Shown: positions 1 to 9,560 of the stretch, piece by piece | How positions within the stretch are numbered: the first letter of the stretch is position 1 | How the letters are laid out: every line of letters starts with the position of its first letter | NCBI GenBank assembly: GCA_024703915.1 | Contig: CP087969.1 | Location: forward strand, 3,596,001 to 3,660,000 | Source: Massilia sp. H-1 | GTDB taxonomy: Bacteria > Pseudomonadota > Gammaproteobacteria > Burkholderiales > Burkholderiaceae_D | Direction of reading: 5' to 3' | DNA length: 64,000 nt | Notes under the pieces: model-generated | The model's input: the letters and a program-made list of their open reading frames with translations, nothing else | Database searches by the model: none | What the model was told of the DNA's origin: nothing | Made by a program: the position numbers and the translations under genes

Positions 1-270
1 TGCATGTGCAGGACGACGGACCGGGCATCACCCCCGAAGTGCGGTCGCACCTGTTCGAGCCGTTTTATACGACCTCGAGCAAGGGGACCGGGCTGGGCTT
101 GTATCTGGCGCGCGAGCTGTGCTTGAATAACGGGGCGACCCTGGACTACGAGTACCGTTTCGACGCCTCGCTGGCTAAGCGCCTACAAGGCGAGCGGCCG
201 GTTTGTCATCACGTTTGCCCAGCCGCTGGCTGTTGAATACCCGCAATCGCAACAGAAAGGCGAGCAATGA
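1..270 (+). CDS. pilS: PilS sensor histidine kinase, C-terminal end (partial)
   Basis: This is the last part of the ATP-binding domain of a membrane histidine kinase; the start lies before the window. The G1 box DDGPGI, the FEPFYTT box and the G2 box GTGLGLYLA of a GHKL ATPase are visible. The frame breaks at 174-180, where GCTAAGC stands in for an expected GCCGGC. Restoring it gives a C-terminus ending EYPQSQQKGEQ and a stop at 268-270. That stop overlaps the next ATG (ATGA). The adjacent sigma-54 activator of the PilR type supports PilS, which controls pilin transcription. The kinase class is sure; the name rests on context. Confidence 0.8.
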
Positions 271-1679
271 GTTCACCCCGAGTCCTGGTCGTCGACGACG
301 AAGCCGATCTGCGCGAGCTGCTCGAAATCACGCTCGTGCGCATGGGCCTGGACGTCGACAGCGCCGAGACGCTGCGCGAGGCGCGCGCCTTCTGGTCGCA
401 GAACGACTATGCGCTGGTGCTCACCGACATGCGCCTGCCCGACGGGCTGGGCCTGGAACTGGTGCGCGAAGTGACCGCCTCCAACAAGAGTACCCCGATC
501 GCGGTGGTGACCGCCTACGGCAGCGCCGACAATGCCGTGGTCGCGCTCAAGGCGGGCGCCTTCGACTATGTGTCCAAGCCGGTGGTGCTCGACGAATTGC
601 GCATCATGGTGCAATCGGCGCTGCGCCTGTCGGCGCCCTCGCATGACGCGGCCAGCGTGCCCGGTGCCGGGCGGCGCCTGATCGGCGACTCGGCCATGGT
701 GCAGGCGCTGCGGGCCCAGATCGCGCGCCTGGCGCGCTCGATGGCGCCGATCGCCATCACCGGCGAGTCCGGCAGCGGCAAGGAACTGGCCGCGCGCGAA
801 ATCCATGCCCAGAGTTCGCGCGCCAGCAAACCCTTCATCGCGGTCAACTGCGGCGCGATTCCCGAGGCGCTGATGGAAGCCGAGTTCTTTGGCTACCGCA
901 AGGGCGCCTTCACGGGCGCGGCCGACGACCGCGACGGCTTTTTCCAGGCGGCCAACGGCGGCACCCTGATGCTCGACGAAGTGGCCGATCTGCCGCTGGC
1001 CATGCAGGTCAAGCTGCTGCGCGGATCCAGGAGCGGCGCGTGCGCAAGATCGGGGCGACGGCCGAGGAACCGGTCGACGTGCGCCTGATCAGCGCCACCC
1101 ACCAGAATCTGGCCCACTGCGTCGAGACCGGCAAGTTTCGCCAGGATTTGTTTTACCGCCTGAACGTGATCGAACTGTCGGTGCCGCCCCTGCGCGAGCG
1201 GCTCGACGATCTGGCCGAGCTGGCCGCCGCCGTGCTGGCCCGCCTGGCCGGACCGGGCCAGCGCGCCGTGCTGGGACCGGGCGTGCTCGACACCCTGCGC
1301 GCCTATTCCTTCCCGGGCAATGTGCGCGAGCTGGAAAACGTGCTCGAACGGGCGCTCGCGTTCGCCAACGATGGCGTGATCCAGGTGAACGACCTGTCGC
1401 TCAAGGGCGCCCGCGTGAGCGATGCCGCCGGATCCGAGCTCTACCCCGCCCCCGGTCGCGATCCCGGCCCCGACGCCAGCAGCTTCGGCATCGGCAGCCT
1501 GCGAACCGTTGCCACCGAGCCTGCCCGAATACCTGAACCAGATCGAGCGCGACATCATCATGCGGGCCCTGGCGCAAACCCAGTTCAACCGCACCCAGGC
1601 CGCCCAGCTGCTCGGGATCAGCTTCCGCCAGCTGCGCTACCAGATGCAAAAGCTCGACATCCACGCGCCGGAACCGTAA
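267..1679 (+). CDS. pilR: PilR sigma-54 dependent response regulator
   Basis: NtrC-family activator, partner of PilS in type IV pilin transcription. The receiver domain covers residues 1-120, with phosphoacceptor D54 in LTDMRLPDG and K104. The AAA+ domain has Walker A GESGSGKE (about 165-172), the sigma-54 contact loop GAFTGA (212-217) and Walker B GTLMLDEV. Further on are the SFPGNVRELENV motif and a C-terminal Fis-type helix-turn-helix (FNRTQAAQLLGISFRQLRY). Two frameshifts, near 1022 and 1430, split the reading; the domains on either side are intact and in the usual order. Repaired length is about 470 residues, normal for PilR. The start is the ATG overlapping the pilS stop. Confidence 0.87.
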
Positions 1680-1736
1680 TCGTGGGACCGGGACGGCGCC
1701 CCCGGCGCCCGCAAAATGCACACATCTCCACGCCCC

Positions 1737-1754
1737 GGTTAGCGCTCGCTAACC
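1737..1754. repeat. Inverted repeat after pilR
   Basis: Perfect 8-bp arms GGTTAGCG and CGCTAACC flank CT, 58 bases after the pilR stop. There is no T tract, so it is a weak terminator candidate. The rest of 1680-2136 holds the nrdA promoter and leader and no convincing gene. Confidence 0.4.
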
Positions 1755-1846
1755 CGGCGATCCCCCTGTTGACAGCGCTTCCAAATGTCAAGGCCGCGCA
1801 CGCGAATAAATGTCAAAAAATTTAGGTTATTGATTCCAGATAGCTA

Positions 1847-1911
1847 TTGCGCCGCTTTCAGGGTAGCCACTACAATTAGTTCTCTTATTTGATCAACGCA
1901 CTAGATGTAGT
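1847..1911 (+). promoter_or_regulatory. nrdAB promoter with two NrdR-like boxes
   Basis: A sigma-70-like promoter can be read as TTGCGC (1847-1852), an 18-bp spacer and TACAAT (1871-1876). Two copies of the palindrome ACTA-N4-TAGT lie at 1869-1880 and 1900-1911, exactly 31 bp apart start to start, the first over the -10. NrdR, the ATP/dATP-sensing repressor of ribonucleotide reductase genes, is known to bind paired boxes about three helical turns apart. Position, spacing and the downstream gene all fit. Binding is inferred from the pattern only. Confidence 0.68.
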
Positions 1912-2136
1912 AGGTGCCTAGAGAACTTCAGCCAACATGCATAACACTGCTGCCTTTGAAGAAATTGCACAGAAGATAGCGGCTTTTACCCCAAGATAAT
2001 GAAATTTCCTGCCAGGTTTCCTTGGTGGGATGACCTTGTTTTTGCTTTTTTGTAGTGTGTAGACGGCCGCCCGACCAGGCGGTCCATTGATATAACAATC
2101 GGCGCAGCACGACTGCAAGCCGTTCCAGGAGGTCCC

Positions 2137-5067
2137 ATGCAGACAACCCAAGATACTTCGATCAATCCAATGCAGGTCACACCTGGAACCGCCGGTCCCG
2201 CAGCCGACACGACGCCACTGCCGCGATTGCCGCCAGCGGCGACTACCGTATCATCCGCCGCAACGGCGCCGTGGTCGCCTTCGAACCATCGAAGATCGCC
2301 GTCGCCGTGACCAAGGCTTTCCTCGCCGTGAACGGCGGCCAGGGCGCCGCTTCGGCCCGCGTGCGCGAACTGGTCGAGCAGCTCACCAACAGCGTGGTCG
2401 CCGCCCTCGTGCGCCGCCAGCCTTCGGGCGGCACCTTCCACATCGAAGACGTGCAAGACCAGGTCGAACTGTCGCTGATGCGTTCGGGCGAGCACGACGT
2501 GGCCCGCGCCTACGTGCTGTACCGCGCCAAGCACATGGAAGAGCGCCGCCTGCAGAAGGAATCGCAACGCGATTCCGCGCAACTGGAGGCCGCGCCCCAG
2601 ATCCACGTGATGGACGGCGGCGTGCGCCGCCCGCTCGACATGCAGCAAGTGCGCGACCTGATCAACGCCGCCTGCGTCGGTCTGGAAAAGCACGTCGATG
2701 CCGACGCCATCCTGGCCGAAACCATCAAGAACCTGTACGACGGCGTGCCGGTCGAAGAACTGCACAAGTCGGCCATCCTGGCAGCGCGCTGATGGAAAAG
2801 ACCCGGCCTACTCGCAGGTCACCGCCCGCATCCTGCTGCACACGATCCGCAAGGAAGTGTTCGGCCAGGAAGTGCCGCAGGCAAAAGCGGCAGCACACTA
2901 TATAGAGTACTTCCCGCAATACATCGCCAAGGGCATCGCGAATGAATTGCTGGACCCGGCCCTGGCCAGCTTCGACCTGGCCAAGCTGGCCAAGGCCCTG
3001 GTTGCCGACCGCGATCTGCAATTCGGCTACATCGGCCTGCAAACCCTGTACGACCGCTACTTCCTGCACGTGCGCGACATCCGCATCGAAATGCCGCAGG
3101 CGTTCTACATGCGCGTGGCCATGGGCCTGTCGCTGCGCGAAAGAAAACCGCAGAAGCGCGCGCCATCGAGTTCTACAACCTGCTGTCCTCGTTCGACTTC
3201 ATGAGCTCGACCCCGACCCTGTTCAACTCGGGCACCCTGCGTTCGCAGCTCTCGTCGTGCTACCTGACCACCGTCTCGGACGACCTGGAAGGCATTTACG
3301 ACGCGATCAAGGAAAACGCACTGCTGGCCAAGTTCATGCCATGGGCCTGGGCAACGACTGGACCCCGGTGCGCGCTGGGCGCCCACATCAAGGGTACCAA
3401 CGGCAAATCGCAAGGCGTGGTGCCGTTCCTGAAAGTGGTCAACGATACCGCCGTCGTGGTCAACCAGGGCGGCAAGCGCAAGGGCGCGGTCTGCGCCTAC
3501 CTGGAAACCTGGCACATGGACATCGAGGAATTCCTCGACCTGCGCAAGAACACCGGCGACGACCGCCGCCGCACCCACGACATGAACACCGCCAACTGGA
3601 TCCCGGACATGTTCATGAAGCGCGTGATGGAAAAGGGCGACTGGACCCTGTTCTCGCCGTCGGACTGCCCGGACCTGCACGACAAGGTCGGCCGCGCCTT
3701 CAGAAACGGCTTACCTGGCGTACGAAGCGAAAGCTGCCATGCTCATGAAATCCGTGTATTCAAGAAAGTGGCCGCCCTCGACCTGTGGCGCAAGATGCTG
3801 TCGATGCTGTTCGAAACCGGCCACCCATGGATCACCTTCAAGGATCCGTGCAACATCCGTTCGCCGCAGCAGCACACCGGCGTGGTCCACAGCTCGAACC
3901 TGTGCACCGAGATCACCCTGAACACCGGTCCGGACGAAATCGCCGTCTGCAACCTGGGCTCGGTGAACATGCCTGCCCACATGAAAGAAGGCAAGCTGGA
4001 CCCGGTCAAGCTGCAAAAGACCGTGCGCACCGCGATGCGCATGCTCGACAACGTGATTGACATTAACTATTACGCCGTCGACAAGGCGCGCAATTCGAAC
4101 CTGCGCCACCGTCCGGTCGGCCTGGGCATCATGGGCTTCCAGGATTGCCTGCACATGATGCGCGTGCCTTACTCGTCGCAGCAGGCGGTGGAATTCGCCG
4201 ACCGCTCGATGGAAGCGGTGTGCTACTACGCCTACCTGGCTTCGACCGAGCTGGCCGAAGAGCGCGGCCGCTACGAATCCTATGAGGGTTCGCTGTGGAG
4301 CCACGGCATCCTGCCGCAGGACTCGATCAAGCTGCTGATGGAAGAGCGCGGCGGCTACCTGGAACAGGATATGTCCGAGTCCATGGACTGGAACGTGGTG
4401 CGCGAGCGCATCAAGCAATTCGGCATGCGCAACTCGAACTGCGTGGCGATCGCCCCCGACCGCGACCATTTCGAACATCATCGGCGTGTCGGCCTGCATC
4501 GAACCGACCTTCCAGAACCTGTACGTGAAGTCCAACCTGTCGGGCGAGTTCACCGAGATCAACGCCTACCTGGTGCGCGACCTCAAGGCGCGCGAACTGT
4601 GGGACGAAGTCATGATCGCCGACCTGGAAGTACTTCGACGGTTCGCTGGCCAAGATCGACCGCATCCCGCAAGACCTGCGTGACATTTATGCAACGGCCT
4701 TCGAAGTGTCGCCAAGCTGGCTGGTGGAAGCCGCGTCGCGCCGCCAGAAGTGGATCGACCAGGCCCAGTCGCTGAACATCTACATGGCTGGCGCGTCGGG
4801 CAAAAGCTCGACGAGACCTACAAACTGGCCTGGCTGCGCGGTCTGAAGACCACCTACTACCTGCGCACCATCGCCGCCACCCACATGGAGAAATCGACCT
4901 CCAAGACCGGCGCGCTGAACGCGGTGGCAGTTGACGGCGGCATGTCGGCCTCGGCCATGAGCGCGGCAGCGGCTGCCGCAGCCCCGGCGGCGGCAGTGGA
5001 AGAGGGCGCAGCCTGCTACCTGCGTCCGGGCGACGACGGTTTCGAGGAATGCGAAGCCTGCCAGTAA
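2137..5067 (+). CDS. nrdA: Class Ia ribonucleoside-diphosphate reductase, alpha subunit
   Basis: Catalytic large subunit that reduces NDPs to dNDPs with NrdB. The start is the ATG at 2137, preceded by AGGAGG at good spacing. Two ATP-cone segments can be seen: one starting [19 protein letters not shown] and a second starting [14 protein letters not shown] double cone is known in some NrdA, such as that of Pseudomonas aeruginosa. The catalytic part shows SSCYL and NLCTEI, the active-site cysteine and glutamate region. The protein ends CEACQ, a redox cysteine pair that would accept electrons from thioredoxin or glutaredoxin. About eight frameshifts (near 2225, 2790, 3150, 3350, 3705, 4460, 4635, 4800) break the frame. 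Repaired length is about 975 residues. nrdB follows 89 bases downstream. Confidence 0.92.
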
Positions 5068-5084
5068 GAGTAAACTAGAAGCAT

Positions 5085-5116
5085 GCGCAAGAAGGGCCGA
5101 GCGGCCCTTCTTGCGC
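5085..5116 (+). promoter_or_regulatory. Strong hairpin between nrdA and nrdB
   Basis: A perfect 14-bp stem (5085-5098 with 5103-5116) closes on a GAGC tetraloop, 17 bases after the nrdA stop and 40 bases before nrdB. There is no T tract, so it is not a classic terminator. It may protect an mRNA end or act as a processing site that sets the NrdA:NrdB ratio; that role is inference. Confidence 0.6.
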
Positions 5117-5156
5117 CACCGATACACCGAATTGAATAGACAAGAGGAATACCACT

Positions 5157-6267
5157 ATGTTGTCCTGGGACGATGAAGCAGCAAGCGCAGCCAAGCCGCG
5201 CGCCCACCAATGCCAGTGAACGCCGAAAGCGCGCCGCAAGAGGCCGTGGCCAAGCGCGTGCACGCCGACGACAAGCGCATCATCAACGGCAAGACCGACG
5301 TCAACCAGCTGGTGCCATTCAAGTACAAATGGGCCTGGGACAAGTACCTGGTAAGCTGCTGCCAACCACTGGATGCCGCAGGAAGTGAACATGCAGCGCG
5401 ATATTGAGCTGTGGAAAAACCCGAACGGCCTGACCGACGACGAGCGTCGCCTGGTCAAGCGCAACCTCGGCTTCTTCGTCACCGCCGACTCGCTGGCCGC
5501 CAACAACATCGTGCTGGGCACCTACCGCCACATCACGGCGCCGGAATGCCGCCAGTACCTGCTGCGCCAGGCCTTCGAAGAGGCGATCCACACCCACGCC
5601 TACCAGTACATCGTCGAATCGCTGGGTCTGGACGAGGCCGAGATCTTCAATGCTTACAACGAAGTCAAGTCGATCCGTGACAAGGACGAGTTCCTGATCC
5701 CGTTCATCAATACCCTGACCGACCCGGCCTTCACCACCGGCACCATCGAAAACGACCAGAAGCTGCTCAAGTCCCTGATCGTGTTCGCCTGCCTGATGGA
5801 AGGTCTGTTCTTCTACGTCGGCTTCACCCAGATCCTGGCGCTGGGCCGCCAGAACAAGATGATGGGCGCCGCCGAGCAGTACCAGTACATCCTGCGCGAC
5901 GAATCGATGCACTGCAATTTTGGCATCGACCTGATCAACACGATCAAGATGGAAAACCCGCTGCTGTGGACCCCCGCCTTCAAGGACGAGATCAAGGCCC
6001 TGTTCCTGAAAGCCGTGGATCTGGAATATGCCTACGCCGAAGACACCATGCCGCGCGGCGTGCTCGGTCTGAACGCGACCATGTTCAAGGGTTACCTGCG
6101 CTTTATCGCCAACCGCCGTGCGCAGCAGATCGGCCTGGAGGCGCTGTTCGCCCAGGAAGAGAATCCATTCCCGTGGATGAGCGAGATGATCGACCTGAAG
6201 AAAGAGCGCAACTTCTTCGAAACGCGTGACCGAGTACCAGACCGGCGGCGCGCTGAACTGGGAATAA
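5157..6267 (+). CDS. nrdB: Class Ia ribonucleotide reductase, beta subunit
   Basis: Small subunit carrying the di-iron tyrosyl radical cofactor. It starts MLSWDDEAA at 5157 after AAGAGGAA. Iron-ligand segments are visible in [12 protein letters not shown] and [13 protein letters not shown]. The C-terminus, restored as [13 protein letters not shown], is the tail that docks on NrdA. Frameshifts lie near 5210 (loss of the N-terminal frame), near 5352 and near 6228; the long central segment (5373 onward) is uninterrupted. Repaired length is about 370 residues. It forms an operon with nrdA and is followed by a terminator-like hairpin. Confidence 0.92.
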
Positions 6268-6294
6268 AAGCGCCGTCACACGACGCTTCAAACA

Positions 6295-6336
6295 TGCCGC
6301 CCGCGAGTCCGACTCATGCGGCAGGCATTTTCTTTT
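6295..6336 (+). terminator. Terminator after nrdB
   Basis: Outer arms TGCCGC (6295-6300) and GCGGCA (6318-6323) enclose an inner GAGT/ACTC pairing. The run TTTTCTTTT follows at 6328-6336. It sits 28 bases after the nrdB stop, so it is a plausible Rho-independent terminator. Confidence 0.6.
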
Positions 6337-7360
6337 GCTGCGCGTGATCGCACCAGTTGTGGAAAAATCCCAACGCTTTATGCGCATGCGCGACGCAGCG
6401 CGAAAATAATTTTCGCGCGCTCGCGTGATGCCGTCGAGCGTATCGGGCGACATGCCGGAACGCCGATTCGGGTGTCGATTTTTGTGCCGGACCGGGTCCA
6501 CGCGCGGTCCGCTTTGCGCGATCCGGATGACGATCGCGCGGCCAATTTCAGGCGCTTGCCGGACCCGCCGCGCGGCCCCTCGGACCTCGCTTTTCAGCGT
6601 TCGCGACGCCGCTTCCTTTACCCGCGCATGCGCGCATGATGGCCGCGACGCGGCACTTTGCGGCGTCGCGCGCGGTGCCTGGCGCGCCCTGCGCGCGTGC
6701 TTCGCGCGGCCACCGGCGGGCGCGTGACGCTGCTTCGCGCCGCGCACATGGCATGCGAAATCGCTGCCGCATTTCGCGTGCTCGAAAAAAAATGTTCAGA
6801 CGAATCAATGCATTGCACATATCGGCTCGCGGTTTGGATGCACTCAGGGCGCGCGCCGCGCGCAGCGAACAGCGTCCGCGCGAACGTCCGGCGGCGTGCG
6901 CGCGGCATCGGTGTACCGACATCGGCACGCGCGGCGGCGGCGCGGCGCGGGTCGGCCGAGCGCGTTGCGCTGCGCAGCCGGGCGCGATTTCAGGGACTGA
7001 TTTTCGGCGCGCGACGACGGCGGATCGGTTCCAGGCGACGCGGCCGAAGCGCGCAAAATCGGCGCGGCAAAAACGGCGATCACGCGCGCCGCGCGCGCAG
7101 CAGCTGCAAAAAATCGCGCCGATGCGCGCGAAAACGCGAAAATCAAATCGTCTTATGTGCGTTGGGCGCGTTCGGCGCGAAAAAAAGTAAACGAATCAGC
7201 GCGTGCCAGTTGCGCACTGACAAGGTTTTCGTGTACTTTACGTGATTGAATTTGTCAAAACGTGAATGCGACTATTTTTACCGCGCACGTCGGCAAATCG
7301 AACGATCAAAATAGGAAGCTGATTCAAACAGATATGCACTTAAACTCGACGAAAAAAAAT
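6337..7360. other. Gene-free CGCG-rich region
   Basis: About 1 kb with no gene I can support. Up to about 7190 it is crowded with CGCG, GCGC and TGCGCGC words broken by short A runs. That composition suppresses stop codons and leaves long open frames in several phases on both strands, none with recognisable domains, a good ribosome site or coding-like amino-acid use. From about 7190 the base use becomes AT-richer. The stretch ends at a two-way terminator (7361), so a small transcript could lie in its last 150 bases. A palindrome sits at 6398-6418. Confidence 0.55.
6398..6418. repeat. 21-bp palindrome GCGCGAAAAT-A-ATTTTCGCGC
   Basis: Perfect 10-bp arms around a single A, with an AT-rich core inside GCGC ends, about 130 bases after the nrdB stop. 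This symmetry would suit a dimeric DNA-binding protein. There is no gene start nearby, so its role is unknown. Confidence 0.5.
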
Positions 7361-7405
7361 AGCCGCACTGCCTGATCCTGTTCAGGCATGGCGGCTTTTT
7401 CTTTT
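7361..7405. terminator. Strong, apparently bidirectional terminator
   Basis: A long GC-rich hairpin (outer AGCCGC/GCGGCT, inner TGCCTGA/TCAGGCA, 7361-7396) is followed by TTTTTCTTTT on the plus side. It is preceded by AAAAAAAA at 7352-7359, which gives a U tract for minus-strand transcripts. No annotated gene ends here on the plus strand within 1 kb, so it may end an unannotated RNA. Confidence 0.7.
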
Positions 7406-7621
7406 CTGCGATGTGCAGACTGGTGATGTGAACAGCTGACTAGAGAAGGCTGAAGTGCTGCAAAAGTGAGGAGTTGCAGCAGTTCAGCTGGTGCCGAATT
7501 CATTAGCATAAACAGGGAACACGTTTGTGCCGATGAATAATTCGCCTGACCTAGTTACGGGTCGGACGGGTTTTAATCTTGTAGCGTGATTTTTTCCCAT
7601 CGCAGATGAAGGAGAACCCAA

Positions 7622-8497
7622 ATGGCAACAGCCGCTAAGAAACCTGCAGCAAAAAAGCCAGCCACGAAAGCAGCTGCCGACAAACCAGCTAAAAAAGTCG
7701 CCGCTAAACCAGCAGCGAAAGCCGCCGCCAAGCCAGCAGCTAAGCCAGCCGCCAAAAAAGCAGCAGCCAAGCCAGCAGCGAAAAAAGCAGCAGCGAAGCC
7801 AGCCGCCAAAAAAGCAGCAGCCAAGCCAGCAGCCAAAAAAGCAGCAGCCAAGCCTGTAGCGAAAAAAGCAGCAGCCAAGCCAGCAGCGAAAAAAGCCGCA
7901 GCGAAGCCAGCAGTTAAAAAAGCAGCAGCCAAGCCAGTAGCGAAAAAAGCCGCAGCGAAGCCAGCAGCCAAAAAAGCAGCAGCCAAGCCAGCAGCCAAAA
8001 AAGCCGCAGCAAAGCCAGCAGCCAAAAAGGTCGCAGCCAAGCCAGCAGCCAAAAAAGCCGCAGCAAAGCCAGCAGCCAAGAAGGTCGCAGCCAAGCCAGC
8101 AGCCAAAAAAGCCGCAGCAAAGCCAGCAGCCAAAAAAGCAGCAGCTAAGCCAGCAGTAAAAAAGGCAGCCGCCAAAAAAACCAGCAGCATCTAAAGCAGC
8201 AGCGAAGCCAGCGGCCAAGCCAGCAGCAAAAAGGTGGCGGCTAAGCCAGCAGCAAAAAAGCCGGTTAAGGCTGCAGGCAAAGCCAGCAGCCAAGCCAGCA
8301 GCGAAGCCAGCAGCCAAGCCAGCAGTGAAAAGGCAGCCCCTAAGAAGGCAGCCGCACCAAAGGCAGCAGCACCGGCACCGAAGCCAGCAGCAGCTCCTGC
8401 ACCAGCAGCAGCAGCGCTAAGCAGCACCGGCTCCAGCGGCAAAAACCGTGTTGGCTCCAGCAGCAGCATGGCCTTTCCCGACCAGCAGCCGTCCGTA
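7622..8497 (+). CDS. Histone H1-like lysine/alanine/proline-rich nucleoid protein
   Basis: The protein is almost wholly low complexity: tandem nine-residue units of the type KKAAAKPAA (27 bp) from about residue 25 onward, with A, K, P and V as nearly the only residues. Such proteins bind DNA through their charge, like eukaryotic H1 tails, HctB and AlgP. The start ATG at 7622 follows AAGGAGA. The frame breaks at an A run near 8175, near 8277, at another A run near 8330, and at 8416-8422 where GCTAAGC replaces GCCGGC. Repair gives about 290 residues ending near WPFPTSSRP with a stop at 8495-8497. A strong terminator follows. Repeat number may vary between strains. Confidence 0.82.
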
Positions 8498-8528
8498 ATT
8501 GGCAGGCTGTGCCTGAATAAGGCAAAAT

Positions 8529-8565
8529 ACCGCTGTGTGACCTCTGTCACACAGCGGTTTTTTTT
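8529..8565 (+). terminator. Rho-independent terminator after H1-like gene
   Basis: A perfect 13-bp stem (8529-8541 with 8546-8558), a CTCT loop and eight T residues (8558-8565). It separates the H1-like gene from yggT, whose ribosome site AAGGAG begins right after. Confidence 0.92.
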
Positions 8566-8576
8566 AAGGAGTCCCT

Positions 8577-9112
8577 GTGCTCAGTATTCTCCAGTTGATC
8601 GTCGATGCCGTGGCCACCATCCTGGGTGGCGTCCTGTTGCTGCGTTTCTGGATGCAGGCGATCCGCGTGCGCCCGCATCGCTCCGGTGGCGCAATTTACC
8701 TTCACCCTGTCCGACTGGCTGGTGCGCCCGATGCGCCGCGTGGTGCCGGGGGTGGGTGGGTATGACTGGGCCAGCCTGATTGGCGCTTTCCTGGTCGTGA
8801 TGCTGGCGACCTCGATTTATCTCCTGAGTCCGAATGCGGATCTGGAAACGGTGGCCAGACTGGCGCTGTACCGCTTCCTGACCTGGATCCTTTACGGCTT
8901 CATGGCGCTGCTGATCGTCGAAGCGGTGTTTAGCTGGGTCAACCCGCACGCGCCGCTGGCGCCGTTCTGTACGGGCCCTGAACGACCCCTTGCTGCGTCA
9001 CTTGCGGCGGATCGTACCGCCGCTGGGCGGGATTGATTTCTCGATGTTGGTGGCGCTGATCCTGTTACAGATCGCCCAGATCCTGCTGGCGATGCTGTTC
9101 GGCTACCGGTGA
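8577..9112 (+). CDS. yggT: YggT family integral membrane protein
   Basis: Small inner-membrane protein made of two repeated YggT domains, each with two hydrophobic segments. The first half reads ILQLIVDAVATILGGVLLLRFW and LSDWLVRPMRRVVPG; the second repeats the pattern in ALNDPLLRPLRRIVPPLGG. The family is linked to osmotic or ion homeostasis and to membrane assembly, but its exact reaction is unknown. The start is GTG at 8577 after AAGGAG. Frameshifts near 8690 and 8975 must be repaired. The stop (9110-9112) overlaps the yggU GTG start, and this pairing is common in proteobacteria. Confidence 0.83.
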
Positions 9113-9429
9113 ACCCGGCCTGGTGCAGCGCGCTGCCGGGCGGGTTGCGGCTGGCGGTGCAGATCACGCCGAACGCCAAGAAGACCGAAGTGATTGGCGT
9201 GCTCGACGACGTCCTCAAGCTGCGGCTGCAGGCGCAGCCGATCGAAGGCAAGGCCAACGACGCCCTGGTCAAATTCATTGCCAGCACGCTGGGCGTGGCG
9301 CGCAGCGCCGTCACCATCACCCACGGCCAGACCAGCAAGAAAAAGCTGATCAAAGTCACCAGCGCCAGCCTCACCCCCGCCACCGCCGCCCAACTTCTCA
9401 ACCGGGGTCAGACCTCCATTTCGCAATAA
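9109..9429 (+). CDS. yggU: DUF167 family protein YggU
   Basis: Small cytoplasmic protein of about 106 residues with the DUF167 core: LRLAVQITPNAKKTEVIG near the start and QPIEGKANDALVKFIA in the middle. Function is unknown. The GTG start overlaps the yggT stop. The last residues, NRGQTSISQ, are not family sequence: they are read from the left arm of a 27-bp palindrome, and the stop TAA is the three-base loop of that palindrome. The native C-terminus probably ended near TAAQLL before the element arrived. Confidence 0.85.
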   Translation: MNPAWCSALPGGLRLAVQITPNAKKTEVIGVLDDVLKLRLQAQPIEGKANDALVKFIASTLGVARSAVTITHGQTSKKKLIKVTSASLTPATAAQLLNRGQTSISQ

Positions 9430-9456
9430 TTGCGAAATGGAGGTCTGACCCCGGTT
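9400..9456. repeat. REP-like palindrome 1 (27-bp arms)
   Basis: Perfect 27-bp arms (9400-9426 and 9430-9456) with loop TAA. The core is GGGGTCAGACCTCCATT. It is shared with the palindrome at 9561-9618, so the two are members of one repeat family. I recall GGGGTCAGA-type palindromes as frequent in Oxalobacteraceae genomes. It supplies the end and stop codon of yggU and could act as a terminator-like structure. Confidence 0.85.
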
Positions 9457-9560
9457 TGCGTGGGTTTTCGGGCCTGATCGGCGCTTGCTGGGCATTCCGG
9501 CCCGCTTTCCAGCGGCCTGAGCTTCACATCGACGCTGCAATTTTCCGCGCCGCCAAATAA

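Noticed and set aside
1918..2765. Minus-strand frames over the nrdA leader and start
   Set aside because: They are antisense to clear nrdA coding sequence and promoter, with no recognisable product.
6358..6366. A relaxed DnaA-box match (TGTGGAAAA)
   Set aside because: A single loose match with no cluster and no origin genes nearby is expected by chance.
6103..7245. Overlapping Arg/Ala-rich frames of 180-215 residues on both strands
   Set aside because: They come from CGCG-rich composition; no domain, no ribosome site, and several frames are open at once.
7484..8317. Minus-strand frame rich in Gly, Cys, Leu and Trp opposite the H1-like gene
   Set aside because: It is a mirror of the lysine/alanine repeats, with no start site and no family.
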